Position numbers and translations under genes: made by a program
Assembly (NCBI RefSeq): GCF_004208415.1
Contig: NZ_CP035758.1
Location: 4,650,001 to 4,714,000, forward strand
DNA length: 64,000 nt
Origin: Ktedonosporobacter rubrisoli
GTDB lineage: Bacteria; Chloroflexota; Ktedonobacteria; Ktedonobacterales; Ktedonobacteraceae
Reading direction: 5' to 3'
The notes under the pieces: model-generated
The model's database searches: none
What the model was told of the DNA's origin: nothing
What the model saw: only the letters and a program-made list of their open reading frames with translations
Part shown: one piece after another, positions 20,854 to 29,828 of the stretch
Layout: every line of letters begins with the position of its first letter
Position numbering within the stretch: position 1 is the stretch's first letter

Positions 20854-22350
20854 CTAGTCACCCGCCGGCGAAAGCTCGCTTTTAGCCTCTAAACCGAGAC
20901 CTTTAGCAACGCGGCCCCCCAGCTCCTGATCAACCTGGTACCAAAGCTTGAGCGCGCGCTCCTGGACTTGCTTCTCTACGCCCTTGCTCATATGGCTCAC
21001 AACATTGCTAGCCAGATGTTCCCTATCTGTCGGCGAGAGCACATGGCGATAGAGATTGCCAGCCTGTACAAAATCGCCATCCTCGGCATGAAGCGTATAA
21101 GCGCTGCGCACAAGCTCTCCATTCGCGGCCCAGCTAGCCTCTGGATGCAGCTCAGGATCAGCCTTTGGCCCATTATAGCTATTGGGGGCATAGACAGGCT
21201 GGTTGCCATTGTGGCGATAGCGCATAGCCCCATCCTTGTTATAGCTATGTACCTCGACCCGAGGCTGATTGACCGGCAGTTGCAGGTAGTTGGTGCCGAT
21301 GCGATGGCGATGCGCGTCGGGATAGCTGAAGAGGCGCCCCAAGAGCATCTTATCGGGGCTGGGTCCAATGCCGGGTACCATATTTGCAGGCTCAAACGAA
21401 GCTTGCTCAATCTCACCGAAGAAGTTCTCAGGATTGCGATCAAGTACCAGCCGTCCAACCGTGATAGGAGGATAGTCGCTATGCGGCCAGACCTTAGTCA
21501 GATCGAATGGATTGAAACGATAATTTGCGGCATCCTCAAAGGGCATAATCTGCATCTCAAGACGCCAGACCGGGTAATCCTTTCTCCTGATGGCCTCTTG
21601 CAAATCACGGCGATGATAATCTGGATCTTCTCCCGTCATCGCATTGGCCTCGGCATCGGTAAAGTTCTCGATTCCTTGTTCCGTCTTAAAGTGATATTTC
21701 ACCCAGACCTTTTTACCCTCAGCGTTAATCCACATAAATGTATGGCTGCCATAACCGTTCATATGCCGATAGGTTCGCGGTGTGCCGCGGTCGGTCATCA
21801 GGAATGTTACCTGATGAATTGCCTCGGGGGAAAGCGACCAGAAATCCCACATAGCATTATGACTCCGCATATCGGTGTCAGGCATACGCTTCTGGGAGTG
21901 GATAAAATCCTGGAACTTCGAGGGATCGCGCACGAAGAAGATAGGGGTGTTATTACCGACTAGATCGTAATTGCCCTCTTCGGTATAAAACTTAATCGCG
22001 AAACCTCGCGGATCGCGTACTGTATCGGCAGAACCCAGTTCGCCAGCAACCGTAGAAAAGCGGGCCAGCACAGGAGTGCGCTTGCCAACCTTGTTCAGGA
22101 AAGCGGCGCGCGTCCATTGGCTAACATCTGCCGTCACCTCGAAATAGCCGAAAGCTCCACTACCTTTTGCGTGCACTACACGCTCAGGCACACGTTCACG
22201 GTTAAACTGGGCCATCTTCTGAATAAGGTAGTGATCCTGGAGCAGCAATGGCCCATTTGGACCCACCGAGAGAGAATGTTCGTCACTTGCAGCTGGAATG
22301 CCTGCATCGGTTGTTGTTATCGGTGGTTTCTGATCGTATTGATCGCTCAC
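20854..22350 (-). CDS. katA: Catalase (haem, monofunctional, small subunit)
   Basis: Breaks down hydrogen peroxide. The 498-residue length and motifs are those of clade 3 catalases: distal His in RVVHAKGSGAFGYFE (~residue 60), the Asn in LVGNNTPIFFVRDP, and the proximal haem-ligand Tyr in RLFSYPDAHRHRIGTNY. The ATG follows TTGGAGAA. It is monocistronic, facing a short + strand gene; no peroxide regulator (PerR/OxyR) is in the window. A long open frame on the opposite strand (20968-21963) is a shadow. Confidence 0.95.
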   Translation of the reverse strand: MSDQYDQKPPITTTDAGIPAASDEHSLSVGPNGPLLLQDHYLIQKMAQFNRERVPERVVHAKGSGAFGYFEVTADVSQWTRAAFLNKVGKRTPVLARFSTVAGELGSADTVRDPRGFAIKFYTEEGNYDLVGNNTPIFFVRDPSKFQDFIHSQKRMPDTDMRSHNAMWDFWSLSPEAIHQVTFLMTDRGTPRTYRHMNGYGSHTFMWINAEGKKVWVKYHFKTEQGIENFTDAEANAMTGEDPDYHRRDLQEAIRRKDYPVWRLEMQIMPFEDAANYRFNPFDLTKVWPHSDYPPITVGRLVLDRNPENFFGEIEQASFEPANMVPGIGPSPDKMLLGRLFSYPDAHRHRIGTNYLQLPVNQPRVEVHSYNKDGAMRYRHNGNQPVYAPNSYNGPKADPELHPEASWAANGELVRSAYTLHAEDGDFVQAGNLYRHVLSPTDREHLASNVVSHMSKGVEKQVQERALKLWYQVDQELGGRVAKGLGLEAKSELSPAGD

Positions 22351-22804
22351 TCATTTCTCCAATCCAGACGTATTTACTTACTTCTAAAAGGTTATTTTAC
22401 TCACAAAACAACGGCTCTCCCATGTGCTACCTCGTCACCGAGAAGGTGGGGGCTTCTGGGCAAGTTGGAAGTCAATTGACTCAGCCGTATTCCATTCTAA
22501 CAAATCTGTTCTACAAAGCGCAAACAGAGCTATAATCAGGTCTTAACTTTGTAAACATGGCTATAGCAAGACCTTGCCTCCGTTCACAGCTTTCCCCACA
22601 AGGCTCCCGGCCTATTGATTCTGCACCGCTCAGCGCGTAAAATAAGCCTGTCTGGTAGTTTAGCAACTTCCCATGCTATTTGCATTATATAGCTCACACA
22701 AGCCGTTTAACAACGATTCATTCATCTAGCCAGCCAAGGATAAGGAGGATCGCACAACTCCTCATATATGGATACGTGGAGGGGTTACTGCGAGCTTATT
22801 TTTC
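22351..22804. other. Intergenic region between catalase and nth
   Basis: 454 nt without a credible gene. A TATAAT at 22531-22536 on the + strand with a poor -35 (TTCTAC, 16-nt spacing) could drive nth. No operator-like palindrome for a peroxide regulator was recognised. Confidence 0.4.
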
Positions 22805-23500
22805 ATGGAACTTGTATCACCAATATCTTCTGCCTATAAAGAGCCCGAGCCTGGATCACCGGAGCAAGTGAACGCTATAATTCGTGAGCTACGCAGGCTC
22901 TATCCAGATGCCACATGTTCGCTTAACTTCTCTAATCCATTAGAGCTACTTGTAGCCACTCAGCTCTCCGCCCAGTGCACTGATGAAAGGGTCAATATCG
23001 TTACAGCTCGGCTCTTTAAGAAGTACCGCAGCGTTGCAGATTTTGCGAATGCCAGCCAGGAAGAACTTGAACAAGATATTCGTTCCACTGGCTTCTATCG
23101 CAATAAAGCGAAAAATATCCGCGCGGCCTGTCAGCGTATCATGACCGAGTACGGGGGAGAGGTTCCACGCACTATGACAGATCTCCTCAGCCTGGCTGGC
23201 GTGGCCCGCAAAACAGCAAATGTGGTGCTGGGCAACGCCTTCGGCATTGTGGTTGGCTTTACAGTAGATACGCATGTAGGGCGCCTCTCGCGGCGCCTGG
23301 ACTGGACAAAACAGGAAGATCCTGTGAAAATCGAGAAAGAATTGATGCGCATCATCCCAGAAAAGGACTGGCTTGATCTTTCCCACCTGTTGATCTTTCA
23401 TGGCCGGGCCATTTGTGATGCTCGCAAGCCGCTATGCGGGCAGTGCTCTCTAGCCAGGCTATGCCCTTCTGCATTCAGCTTCGGGAAAGCAATCCCATGA
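22805..23500 (+). CDS. nth: Endonuclease III
   Basis: Base-excision repair DNA glycosylase/AP lyase for oxidised pyrimidines. The 231-residue protein has the ATQLSAQCTDERVN segment, the helix-hairpin-helix LLSLAGVARKTANVVL with the catalytic Lys, the catalytic Asp in VDTHVGRLSRRL, and the C-terminal 4Fe-4S loop CDARKPLCGQCSLARLC (C-x6-C-x2-C-x5-C). The ATG at 22805 has no clear ribosome site; a GTG at 22868, after GGAG, is an alternative that would remove ~20 non-conserved residues. It converges with the lipid-kinase gene. Confidence 0.93.
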   Translation: MELVSPISSAYKEPEPGSPEQVNAIIRELRRLYPDATCSLNFSNPLELLVATQLSAQCTDERVNIVTARLFKKYRSVADFANASQEELEQDIRSTGFYRNKAKNIRAACQRIMTEYGGEVPRTMTDLLSLAGVARKTANVVLGNAFGIVVGFTVDTHVGRLSRRLDWTKQEDPVKIEKELMRIIPEKDWLDLSHLLIFHGRAICDARKPLCGQCSLARLCPSAFSFGKAIP

Positions 23501-23538
23501 AACACATAGCAGGTAAGCTAAACCCTGGGGCCAGATCC

Positions 23539-24455
23539 CTATAGACGCGTGCGAATGCACAGCGCACCTGGAAGAATTTTTGCTTCTAAGTGGCGGGCGC
23601 TGTCGGTCTCGCCGTCCAACTCTATGTTTACAGGGGTTCTGCTCTCAATACCCACAGATTTTGCCCGATAAAAGCTTACCTCGGGGAGCCCATTGTGTTC
23701 ACCTTTTTGCACAACAGGCAGCAATCTCAGCGCTCTCAAGAGAGGGGCATAAGCGATAGTACAAACATCAAACAGGCCATCGCATGGATCAGCATCAGGA
23801 TTGATCCGAAAGCCAGCTCCATAGGTTGGTCCATTTGTCACAGCCATTAACACATAGCGCTTCTCTGCTTCCCAGACTTGCTTATCATCAAAGCGAACTT
23901 TCAACCAGGGGCAACGCTGATAACCAAATACGAGCTGTTTAAGCGTAGAGGAATAATAGAGGCGCGTTCCGCTCATCAGAGGTAGCCTTTTCAGCTGGTT
24001 TGCCGCTACTGCAATATCAGCATAAGGCCAACGCTAAAGGAATTGACAAAATAATGTCCATTGACGATTCCGGCATCCACTTGAATGGGCCGCCCGCGAA
24101 ATGCTAGCTCCAGGGCTTGAGCAGGATCGCGGGGAAGCTGGAGGGTATTCCAGGCATAATCATTCCCTGATCCAGCGCCAACGATCCCTAAGGGTACCTG
24201 CTTTCCGGCGGCCAGGATACCATTGATAACTTCATGCACGGAGCCATCGCCACCGACAATCACAATAGAGCGCTCCTGGTCAGCGGCTCGCCTGGCCAGT
24301 TCCTGGGCCTCACCAGGCCGGCTTGTCTCTATATACTCAAAAGGCTCTCTGCTCAATTGCTGCTGAAGCAAGGCTCGGTAATGGGCGATCTTTGAACGAT
24401 TCGCGGCAGGATTGAGGATCACGAGAGGATTATCTGAGGGTCCTGATATCTCCAT
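23539..24455 (-). pseudogene. Diacylglycerol/lipid kinase (YegS/BmrU type), broken by a single-base frameshift
   Basis: Two adjacent frames make one family-length protein. The first (24455 to 24006) has LVILNPAAN, the GGDGSVHEVINGI catalytic loop and GIVGAGSGNDYAW; the second (in frame from ~24035 down to 23539) continues with LKRLPLMSGTRLYY, VTNGPTYGAGF, PDADPCDGLFDV and the ELDGE end. At 24023/24024 (- strand ...GGCCTTATGCTG...) one extra G would restore the expected GLDADIA and join the frames without loss. So the gene lacks one base: either a recent frameshift or an error in this sequence. Intact members phosphorylate diacylglycerol or related lipids. SD AGAAAGGGA precedes the ATG. Confidence 0.85.
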
Positions 24456-24694
24456 GACGATATCCCTTTCTCAAAAGACGCTATAGCATCACGATTTTAT
24501 CATTATCTCGTCCTTTCTGCCACAAGAAGCTTGATCAAGAGCTGACTTTTATGCATAAGTGAGAAGCTCGCGTTCATAGCAGAGTTTAAATTGAAGAATA
24601 GCCGGCTCATCAGCTTTCGGCTATCGTATGGGGAGGATACAGCTCAAGGCCCATTCTCGGGCCTTTCAGGCACAGCAATGCAGGCCAGGGCCAC

Positions 24695-25549
24695 CTAGAG
24701 CCGATAGAAACTGCGCGCATTCTCAGCCCATAATTTGCGCTTTGCCTCTGGCGAGAAATGCGCTGTGAGAGAGTCTAAAGTTGCCACCCAGCGTGTATAA
24801 GTTGTGGCGAGCAATGCTACTGGCCAATCTCCACCAAATACGATGCGATCTTCACCAAATGCCTCTATCACATGAGCAACATAAGGAGCCAGGTCCTCGG
24901 CAGTCCAGTGCTCATGATTGGCTTCTGAGACCAATCCACTTATCTTGCATAGAACATTGGGATATGAGGCTAAGGCCTGTATATGCTCAAGCCAGGGCGC
25001 AAAGAGCTGTCCTTTGATATCTGGCTTGCCGATGTGATCCAGGATAAACGCAGTATCGGGACAAAGCTGTACCATCTTAACGGCACTTGCCAGTTGCCAG
25101 TGCTTTACACAAATATCAAAAGAGAGTCCATATTCTGGCAGCAGTTGCAACCCACGGATGAAATCAGGTAGCAGGCAAAAATTGGGATCAGCTTCATCCT
25201 GAATATTGCGCCGTACGCCTTTAATACACGGATCGAGCGCAGTTAGCGCTTCAAGAAATGCACGAGCACGCTCTCCGTATTCAATAGGCGCCCAGGGTAC
25301 AATTGCCTGGATGCGCTGATCCTGGTTGGCGCGTTCTAGAACCCATTGGGCCTCAAGTAAAGCATAGGCAGGCTCAACATCAACTTGCAAATAGACCATG
25401 GCCTCTATCGCTACATCAGCCGTATGCTCGTAATACTCTCTTAGCTCATAGCTGCGATTCAGCAAAGGGTTATTGTCAAGCCAGGGCATACGAAAATGCG
25501 TGGGATTCCAGAGGTGCAGATGGGCATCAATAAGCGGGAAATTGGGCAT
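24695..25549 (-). CDS. Amidohydrolase of the COG3618 (TIM-barrel lactonase/decarboxylase) family
   Basis: A ~284-residue metal-dependent TIM-barrel hydrolase. Family signs: the N-terminal metal-binding DAHLHLWNP (residues ~7-15), WLDNNP, IVPWAPIE, KGVRRNIQDEADP, the His in FILDHIGKPDI, LCKISGL and the C-terminal FGGDWPV Asp. Relatives hydrolyse sugar lactones (for example L-fucono-1,5-lactone or L-rhamnonolactone); without a neighbouring sugar catabolic cluster the substrate is open. The frame extends to TTG 25564, but AAAGGA 6 nt before ATG 25549 decides the start. Confidence 0.85.
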   Translation of the reverse strand: MPNFPLIDAHLHLWNPTHFRMPWLDNNPLLNRSYELREYYEHTADVAIEAMVYLQVDVEPAYALLEAQWVLERANQDQRIQAIVPWAPIEYGERARAFLEALTALDPCIKGVRRNIQDEADPNFCLLPDFIRGLQLLPEYGLSFDICVKHWQLASAVKMVQLCPDTAFILDHIGKPDIKGQLFAPWLEHIQALASYPNVLCKISGLVSEANHEHWTAEDLAPYVAHVIEAFGEDRIVFGGDWPVALLATTYTRWVATLDSLTAHFSPEAKRKLWAENARSFYRL

Positions 25550-25690
25550 CGCAATTCCTTTCAATTGGCAATCTCAACAAAGCCTTACTTAGGGCAAGTG
25601 GGACACGCTTACTATTTTAGCCCATGGAGCAACGTGAAGCACCCCAGGCAGAAGTGCAGGGGTTTTTACAGCGCAAAGTGCTAAAGAGTA

Positions 25691-25737
25691 CTCAGAACGG
25701 CTAAAGGCCTGGTATATATCTCTTTAGCCGTTCTGAG
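25691..25737 (-). terminator. Long perfect hairpin after the DUF4870 gene
   Basis: A perfect 16-bp stem CTCAGAACGGCTAAAG / CTTTAGCCGTTCTGAG with a 15-nt loop, 14 nt beyond the stop of the - strand gene ending at 25751. The T-run is weak (TACTCTTT), but the stem strength supports termination. Confidence 0.6.
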
Positions 25738-25750
25738 CACCCTTCTATTC

Positions 25751-26305
25751 TTATTTTATATGAGATCCCTGATTGACAACTTGCTCAGCGATATTACCAA
25801 CCAGAGGAAGCTTATAATATCTTCCCTTCAGGGCATTGACCATTGCCACGATCCAGCCGATAAAGGCAACTATATTCAGGATTACGAACAGGAATATAGC
25901 CAGCCCCGATACACCAAACAAATGCCAATCTATAATCTTGACTAAAAAGATGAACAAGATATTCGCTCCACCGAAAAAGAGCAATGATTGCAAGGCGTGG
26001 AAACGCACAAAGCGATCGCGATGGCCAAAGATGAAGAAGAGTAGCCCCGTTAACCAGAATAGAGAATAGCACCAGAAGGCTGCAAACCCATTCTCTACCT
26101 GCAAAGGCGCAAACTGAGTTGCGTTGATCTGCCCTACAGGAGGGGAATAGCTCTGATATTGCTGCTGATAATAGGCTTCGCTTCTAGCCGGCTGCTCTCG
26201 CTCATATTCACGGTTATATATCGAAGGTTTATCAAAATCATTTATTTGGGCTCCATAACCATCATAGCCTTTATTTGCCTCTTTTTGTTGTCTATTCCAT
26301 TCCAT
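25751..26305 (-). CDS. DUF4870-type membrane protein
   Basis: About 184 residues. The first ~80 are hydrophilic with many Tyr and Gln (a disordered cytoplasmic stretch), followed by a four-helix membrane part: FAAFWCYSLFWLTGLLFFIF, FHALQSLLFFGGANILFIFL, GLAIFLFVILNIVAFIGWIVAM and the short GRYYKLPLVGNIAE end. RDRFVRFHALQSL after helix 1 and A-x-x-G-x-x-x-KLPLIG are the hallmarks of DUF4870. The function is unknown. The frame extends upstream to 26362; ATG 26305 is chosen because the extra residues are not family-like, but the ribosome site is weak. Confidence 0.75.
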   Translation of the reverse strand: MEWNRQQKEANKGYDGYGAQINDFDKPSIYNREYEREQPARSEAYYQQQYQSYSPPVGQINATQFAPLQVENGFAAFWCYSLFWLTGLLFFIFGHRDRFVRFHALQSLLFFGGANILFIFLVKIIDWHLFGVSGLAIFLFVILNIVAFIGWIVAMVNALKGRYYKLPLVGNIAEQVVNQGSHIK

Positions 26306-26697
26306 AGTTGCACATCTTTCTTTGTAGTTAGATCTATACTTCTTTGTCACCAGAATATTCACTCGTTATGCAGAAAGCTTACCAGGGAACCTTCACAGAA
26401 ATGTTGCGAAAATGTTACAGATCTGTAGAGTGTTAGCTCTTCTAGAACTTTTTTAATGCTTGCATTAACGCGCCAACTTCTTAACAAGCATTAAAAGGTT
26501 CTTTGCAGAGTCAGCGTTGGATCGTTCTCTCACACACGCGGGGCAAATCTCTTGCCTTGCATTACTCGCCTACAGAGAGATATGCTTATCATAGAGCAGG
26601 CTCAGCAAGCCATGCGCGCTCGCGCCAGGACATCTCTTGAAGAGATTGTTCTGATTCGATGCACAAACGAAACATAGGTAGCAGGAGCAATAGCTAT
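26306..26697. other. Intergenic region with a perfect inverted repeat
   Basis: 392 nt. It contains a perfect 12-bp inverted repeat TTTTAATGCTTG (26451-26462) / CAAGCATTAAAA (26485-26496) with a 22-nt spacer. No coding frame is convincing. Confidence 0.5.
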
Positions 26698-27066
26698 ATG
26701 GGAATAGAGCAGAATAAGCGTATTATACGTCGCCTTTTTGAAGAGGCTCTCAATCAAGGGAAGCTAGAAGTACTTGACGGGCTATTCTCTCCCACCTTTG
26801 TTGATTATTCAACACCTGATCAGCCAGCGGGACCAGCTGGCGTCAAAGCCTATCTGGCAGATATTCGTAAGCGCTTTCCCAATCTACAGGTAATGATCGA
26901 GGATATGATCGCTGAAGGCTCTAAGGTGGTAGTGCGCTCGGTCTGGCGCGGCGCTCAGCAGGGAGCTACTGCTGATAGAGAGACAAGCAGAACTATGATC
27001 CAGATCTTCCAGCTAGAAAATGGTCGCATTATTGGCGAATGGAACGAAGGGGATTCCATGGTATAG
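26698..27066 (+). CDS. SnoaL-like / ester cyclase family protein
   Basis: A 122-residue single-domain cone-shaped NTF2-like protein. Pattern: N-terminal helix with RRLFEEALNQGKLEVLDGLF, VDYSTPDQPAGPAGVKAYLADIR, FPNLQVMIEDMIAEGSKVVVR, and the last strand IIQIF..NGRIIGEWNEGD. These proteins isomerise or cyclise small molecules in polyketide routes, but most environmental members have no known substrate. The frame extends to ATG 26659; the ATG at 26698 with AGGAG ~10 nt upstream fits the family start. It stands alone. Confidence 0.7.
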   Translation: MGIEQNKRIIRRLFEEALNQGKLEVLDGLFSPTFVDYSTPDQPAGPAGVKAYLADIRKRFPNLQVMIEDMIAEGSKVVVRSVWRGAQQGATADRETSRTMIQIFQLENGRIIGEWNEGDSMV

Positions 27067-27853
27067 AACTTCCATCCTCTACAGACGCCGGCCAAAGGTG
27101 GCTAAGAGGTGAGCCGCTCTGAGATACCTGGCCAGCGGTAACCCACAGAGCAAGGTTTGCGTCGTCACTCACCATAAATTTACTTAGTGAGCATATATCA
27201 ATATATCACTACATATATTCGATAGAGATGCTTCTTGCGCCTTAATTGACTTACACAATTAAGGCGTGGTCAGCTATATAATCCTCATTTGGTTTTACCC
27301 ACTTCCGATGCTAAAATTGTTTAGTAGAGACAACGCTGTGCGAAAAGCCGACCTTTTCTGCAAGGAAGCAACTAAATGCGCCCAACAACGTAAAGAATGT
27401 TAGCATCTCCTCGTGGTGATACCGCCAGAGCTTGCTGAGAGCCCGGAGTTGAGGCCCGCGATCCGCATAATCTGATCTAAGGTCTTCATAAAACTCAGGT
27501 TTCGTAAAATATAACATGCTTCTTAATTAATAAGGCGCATCATTAATCTAAAAATGAAATACATATTGCACTTTATATAGCATTACGCAGATCTAAAGTG
27601 CAGCAATTGCTACTCGCATAGTAAAACGGGGAACGCCGCCAAAGACATGCTAGCGACATTATAAGTACAGGAGCATATGCTCGCTGCTTGATCGAGCTTC
27701 GGCCAAAACTGGCGGCAATAGTGAGCTGTCTCAGCCAAAAACAACGTGCAAGGGGGAACATCCAGTCAGGGAGGAAGCGGCACTTCCTCTAGCCCTTGAG
27801 GGCCAGAGCCTCGCATAACGCTTCCCGGTGACGACTAAGGATGGAAGAAGAGA
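27067..27853. other. Gene-poor region with a perfect hairpin
   Basis: 787 nt without a gene I can support. It contains a perfect 11-bp stem CGCCTTAATTG / CAATTAAGGCG with a 7-nt loop (27238-27266), and a related stretch TTAATTAATAAGGCGCATCA near 27524-27543. A 68-codon - strand frame (27517-27311) has no ribosome site or recognisable family and is doubtful. The sequence could be the remains of a lost gene or a small RNA. Confidence 0.4.
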
Positions 27854-29686
27854 ATGATGTCAGCAGTCGCCCAGAAAACCTCAGAGGTTTTTGTTTTCTA
27901 CGCAAACGCAGATCAAGAACTATTTCAAGAGTTTGAGAAACATCTTCGCATACTGCAACGTCGGAACTATATTCATACATGGCATACTTTCTCTGCCAGT
28001 GACAGTTCTACCTTTGAGGATAGACCGCGCTGGCCGATAGATAGAATTCCTGTCATCCTTATTCTTCTCAGCGAAGCGCTCTCTCCAGCCGAGGCAGCGG
28101 CGCTACCCGCTGTGAGGAACCTGCTCGATAGGCATTGTACCGGCGAGGTCTATGTTGTCCCGGTACTTCTCTCACCTGTAGAGCTCAAGGACACACCTTT
28201 CGAAGGACTCAGCACATTTCCAGGCAACATAGGAGCCGTCTCAGAGTGGTATACGTCAGAGGCTGCCCTATACGAAACCAGCCTTGATCTGATCTATCTT
28301 ATCGATACCTTAAACAATACCGCCCAACCTTATGGAGAGGATCTAAACGAGACTTCAGACACAGATATTCGGCTAGAGGAGACGCTTCTGCTACAGCACC
28401 TGGCCGAGGATGAAGAGCTCTTTGGCCCTACCCATCCTTGCCTCGCCGATCACCTATGTGCCCTGGCTAGAATAACTCGGCAACAGGAAGATCAAATAGA
28501 GTATACCGCCGAGCTTTATCAGCGCGCACTCTCCATCCGTGAAGCTACCTATGGACCGAGCCATAACAATACGCTCAATACCCTGTTGGAAATTGCTTTA
28601 TACTATCAAGGGCAAGGACAATTCGACCAGGCAGAACAATATTACTTGCGCATCCTCCCGGTCTGCGAGCAAGACAGCGAGGGCTCTGTTCCCTTCAGTC
28701 TAAGTGATCTGCTCATCGCATTAGGAGATCTCTATATGCAGACACACGATTCCGAGAAGATGCCTGAATGCTATCAACGAGCGCTTTCTCTGCTAGAGCA
28801 GCGTTATGGGCCTACTCATCCCGAAAGCATGGGGCTAATATATAGAATGGCCTCTGCTTTCCAGACAATGGGCTTAAATGAGCAAGCGGAGCAACTTCTA
28901 CAACGTTTTATCGAAAGCTATGAAGATGCCTATGAAGCGGAACCCTTAGCCTTAACAGATGCGCTGGAGAAGCTCGCCTTGATCTACGAGGAACGCGAAC
29001 AACTTAAACAAGCTGAGCCGCTCTTACAGCGCGCGGTCGCAATCACCGAGCAACAGTACGGAGAAGAGCATCCCCAGGTAGCGCACTATCTCAGCGCTTT
29101 AGCCCACGTCTATGAGGCACAAAAAAATCTAGAGCAGGCAGCCGAGTTACATGAAAGGGCTTTAGCCATCTGGGAAAATGATCCAGAAGACATACAGCAT
29201 ATTATGCATGGCCGCAATAGTCTGGCTCATCTCTACTGGACGCTGGGTCAAGAGGAGGAGGCTAGCCAGCTCTACCAGAGCCTCTTTGAGCTCATCCAGA
29301 ACATGCCGACACTTGATGATCCCATGCTGATTCCAATTCTTGAAAGCCTGGCAAATTTCAAAACAGAGCTGCAACAGTATCAGCCGGCGATTGCCCTATA
29401 CAAGCGTACACTGGTCCTGGCAGAGCAAAAATATGGTCATGATCACCCACGCGTTGCCGTAACTCTTAATAATCTTGCTGTCTGCTATCACCATCAAGGA
29501 AAATACAAAGAAGCCGAAGCACCGATGAGGCAAGCGATAACCACATGGGAGCATACCTTTGCCCCCTCACACCCAATGGTTATCAAGGCTTTGACGAATT
29601 ATCGTGACCTCTTACGACTCCTGAAGCGCAAGCAGGAAGTCAGAAAAATAGAGGCTCGCCTGGAAGCTCTCCAGAAACTTTCTTAA
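27854..29686 (+). CDS. TIR-like domain protein with tetratricopeptide repeats
   Basis: A 610-residue protein. Residues ~10-160 look like a TIR_2-type domain: VFVFYANADQELFQEFEKHL at the start (the usual FISYSHxD), WHTFSASD, the strand IPVILILLSEALS and YVVPVLLSPVE. The canonical catalytic Glu position after the S..L motif is not clearly kept, so NAD hydrolase activity is uncertain. From ~195 to the end are about nine kinesin-light-chain-type TPRs (for example AELYQRALSIREATYGPSHN, AEQYYLRILPVCEQ), used for protein contacts. Such proteins in this group are signalling or defence receptors with no known ligand. The gene is alone, with a terminator after it; ATG 27857 is an equal alternative start. 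Confidence 0.75.
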   Translation: MMSAVAQKTSEVFVFYANADQELFQEFEKHLRILQRRNYIHTWHTFSASDSSTFEDRPRWPIDRIPVILILLSEALSPAEAAALPAVRNLLDRHCTGEVYVVPVLLSPVELKDTPFEGLSTFPGNIGAVSEWYTSEAALYETSLDLIYLIDTLNNTAQPYGEDLNETSDTDIRLEETLLLQHLAEDEELFGPTHPCLADHLCALARITRQQEDQIEYTAELYQRALSIREATYGPSHNNTLNTLLEIALYYQGQGQFDQAEQYYLRILPVCEQDSEGSVPFSLSDLLIALGDLYMQTHDSEKMPECYQRALSLLEQRYGPTHPESMGLIYRMASAFQTMGLNEQAEQLLQRFIESYEDAYEAEPLALTDALEKLALIYEEREQLKQAEPLLQRAVAITEQQYGEEHPQVAHYLSALAHVYEAQKNLEQAAELHERALAIWENDPEDIQHIMHGRNSLAHLYWTLGQEEEASQLYQSLFELIQNMPTLDDPMLIPILESLANFKTELQQYQPAIALYKRTLVLAEQKYGHDHPRVAVTLNNLAVCYHHQGKYKEAEAPMRQAITTWEHTFAPSHPMVIKALTNYRDLLRLLKRKQEVRKIEARLEALQKLS

Positions 29687-29704
29687 AAATAGATGCATCT
29701 TTAC

Positions 29705-29736
29705 TGTGGGCTGTACGGATAGCACAGCCCACATTT
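29705..29736 (+). terminator. Terminator after the TIR-TPR gene
   Basis: A perfect 10-bp stem TGTGGGCTGT / ACAGCCCACA with a 9-nt loop then TTT, 19 nt after the stop. Confidence 0.7.
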
Positions 29737-29828
29737 AGAGGCAAGCATTGCATACTCATCCATCAGATTCCCTGAGCCGGCAATCATGTTTCAAATAAGA
29801 TCAACTAGCAAGCTTTCGCGCAGACTAC

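Noticed and set aside
20968..21963. A 331-codon open frame on the + strand opposite catalase
   Set aside because: It is antisense to a gene with all catalase motifs; its product is low in charge logic and has no recognisable domain.
27311..27517. 68-codon - strand frame in the gene-poor region
   Set aside because: No ribosome site, no family, and no neighbours to support it.
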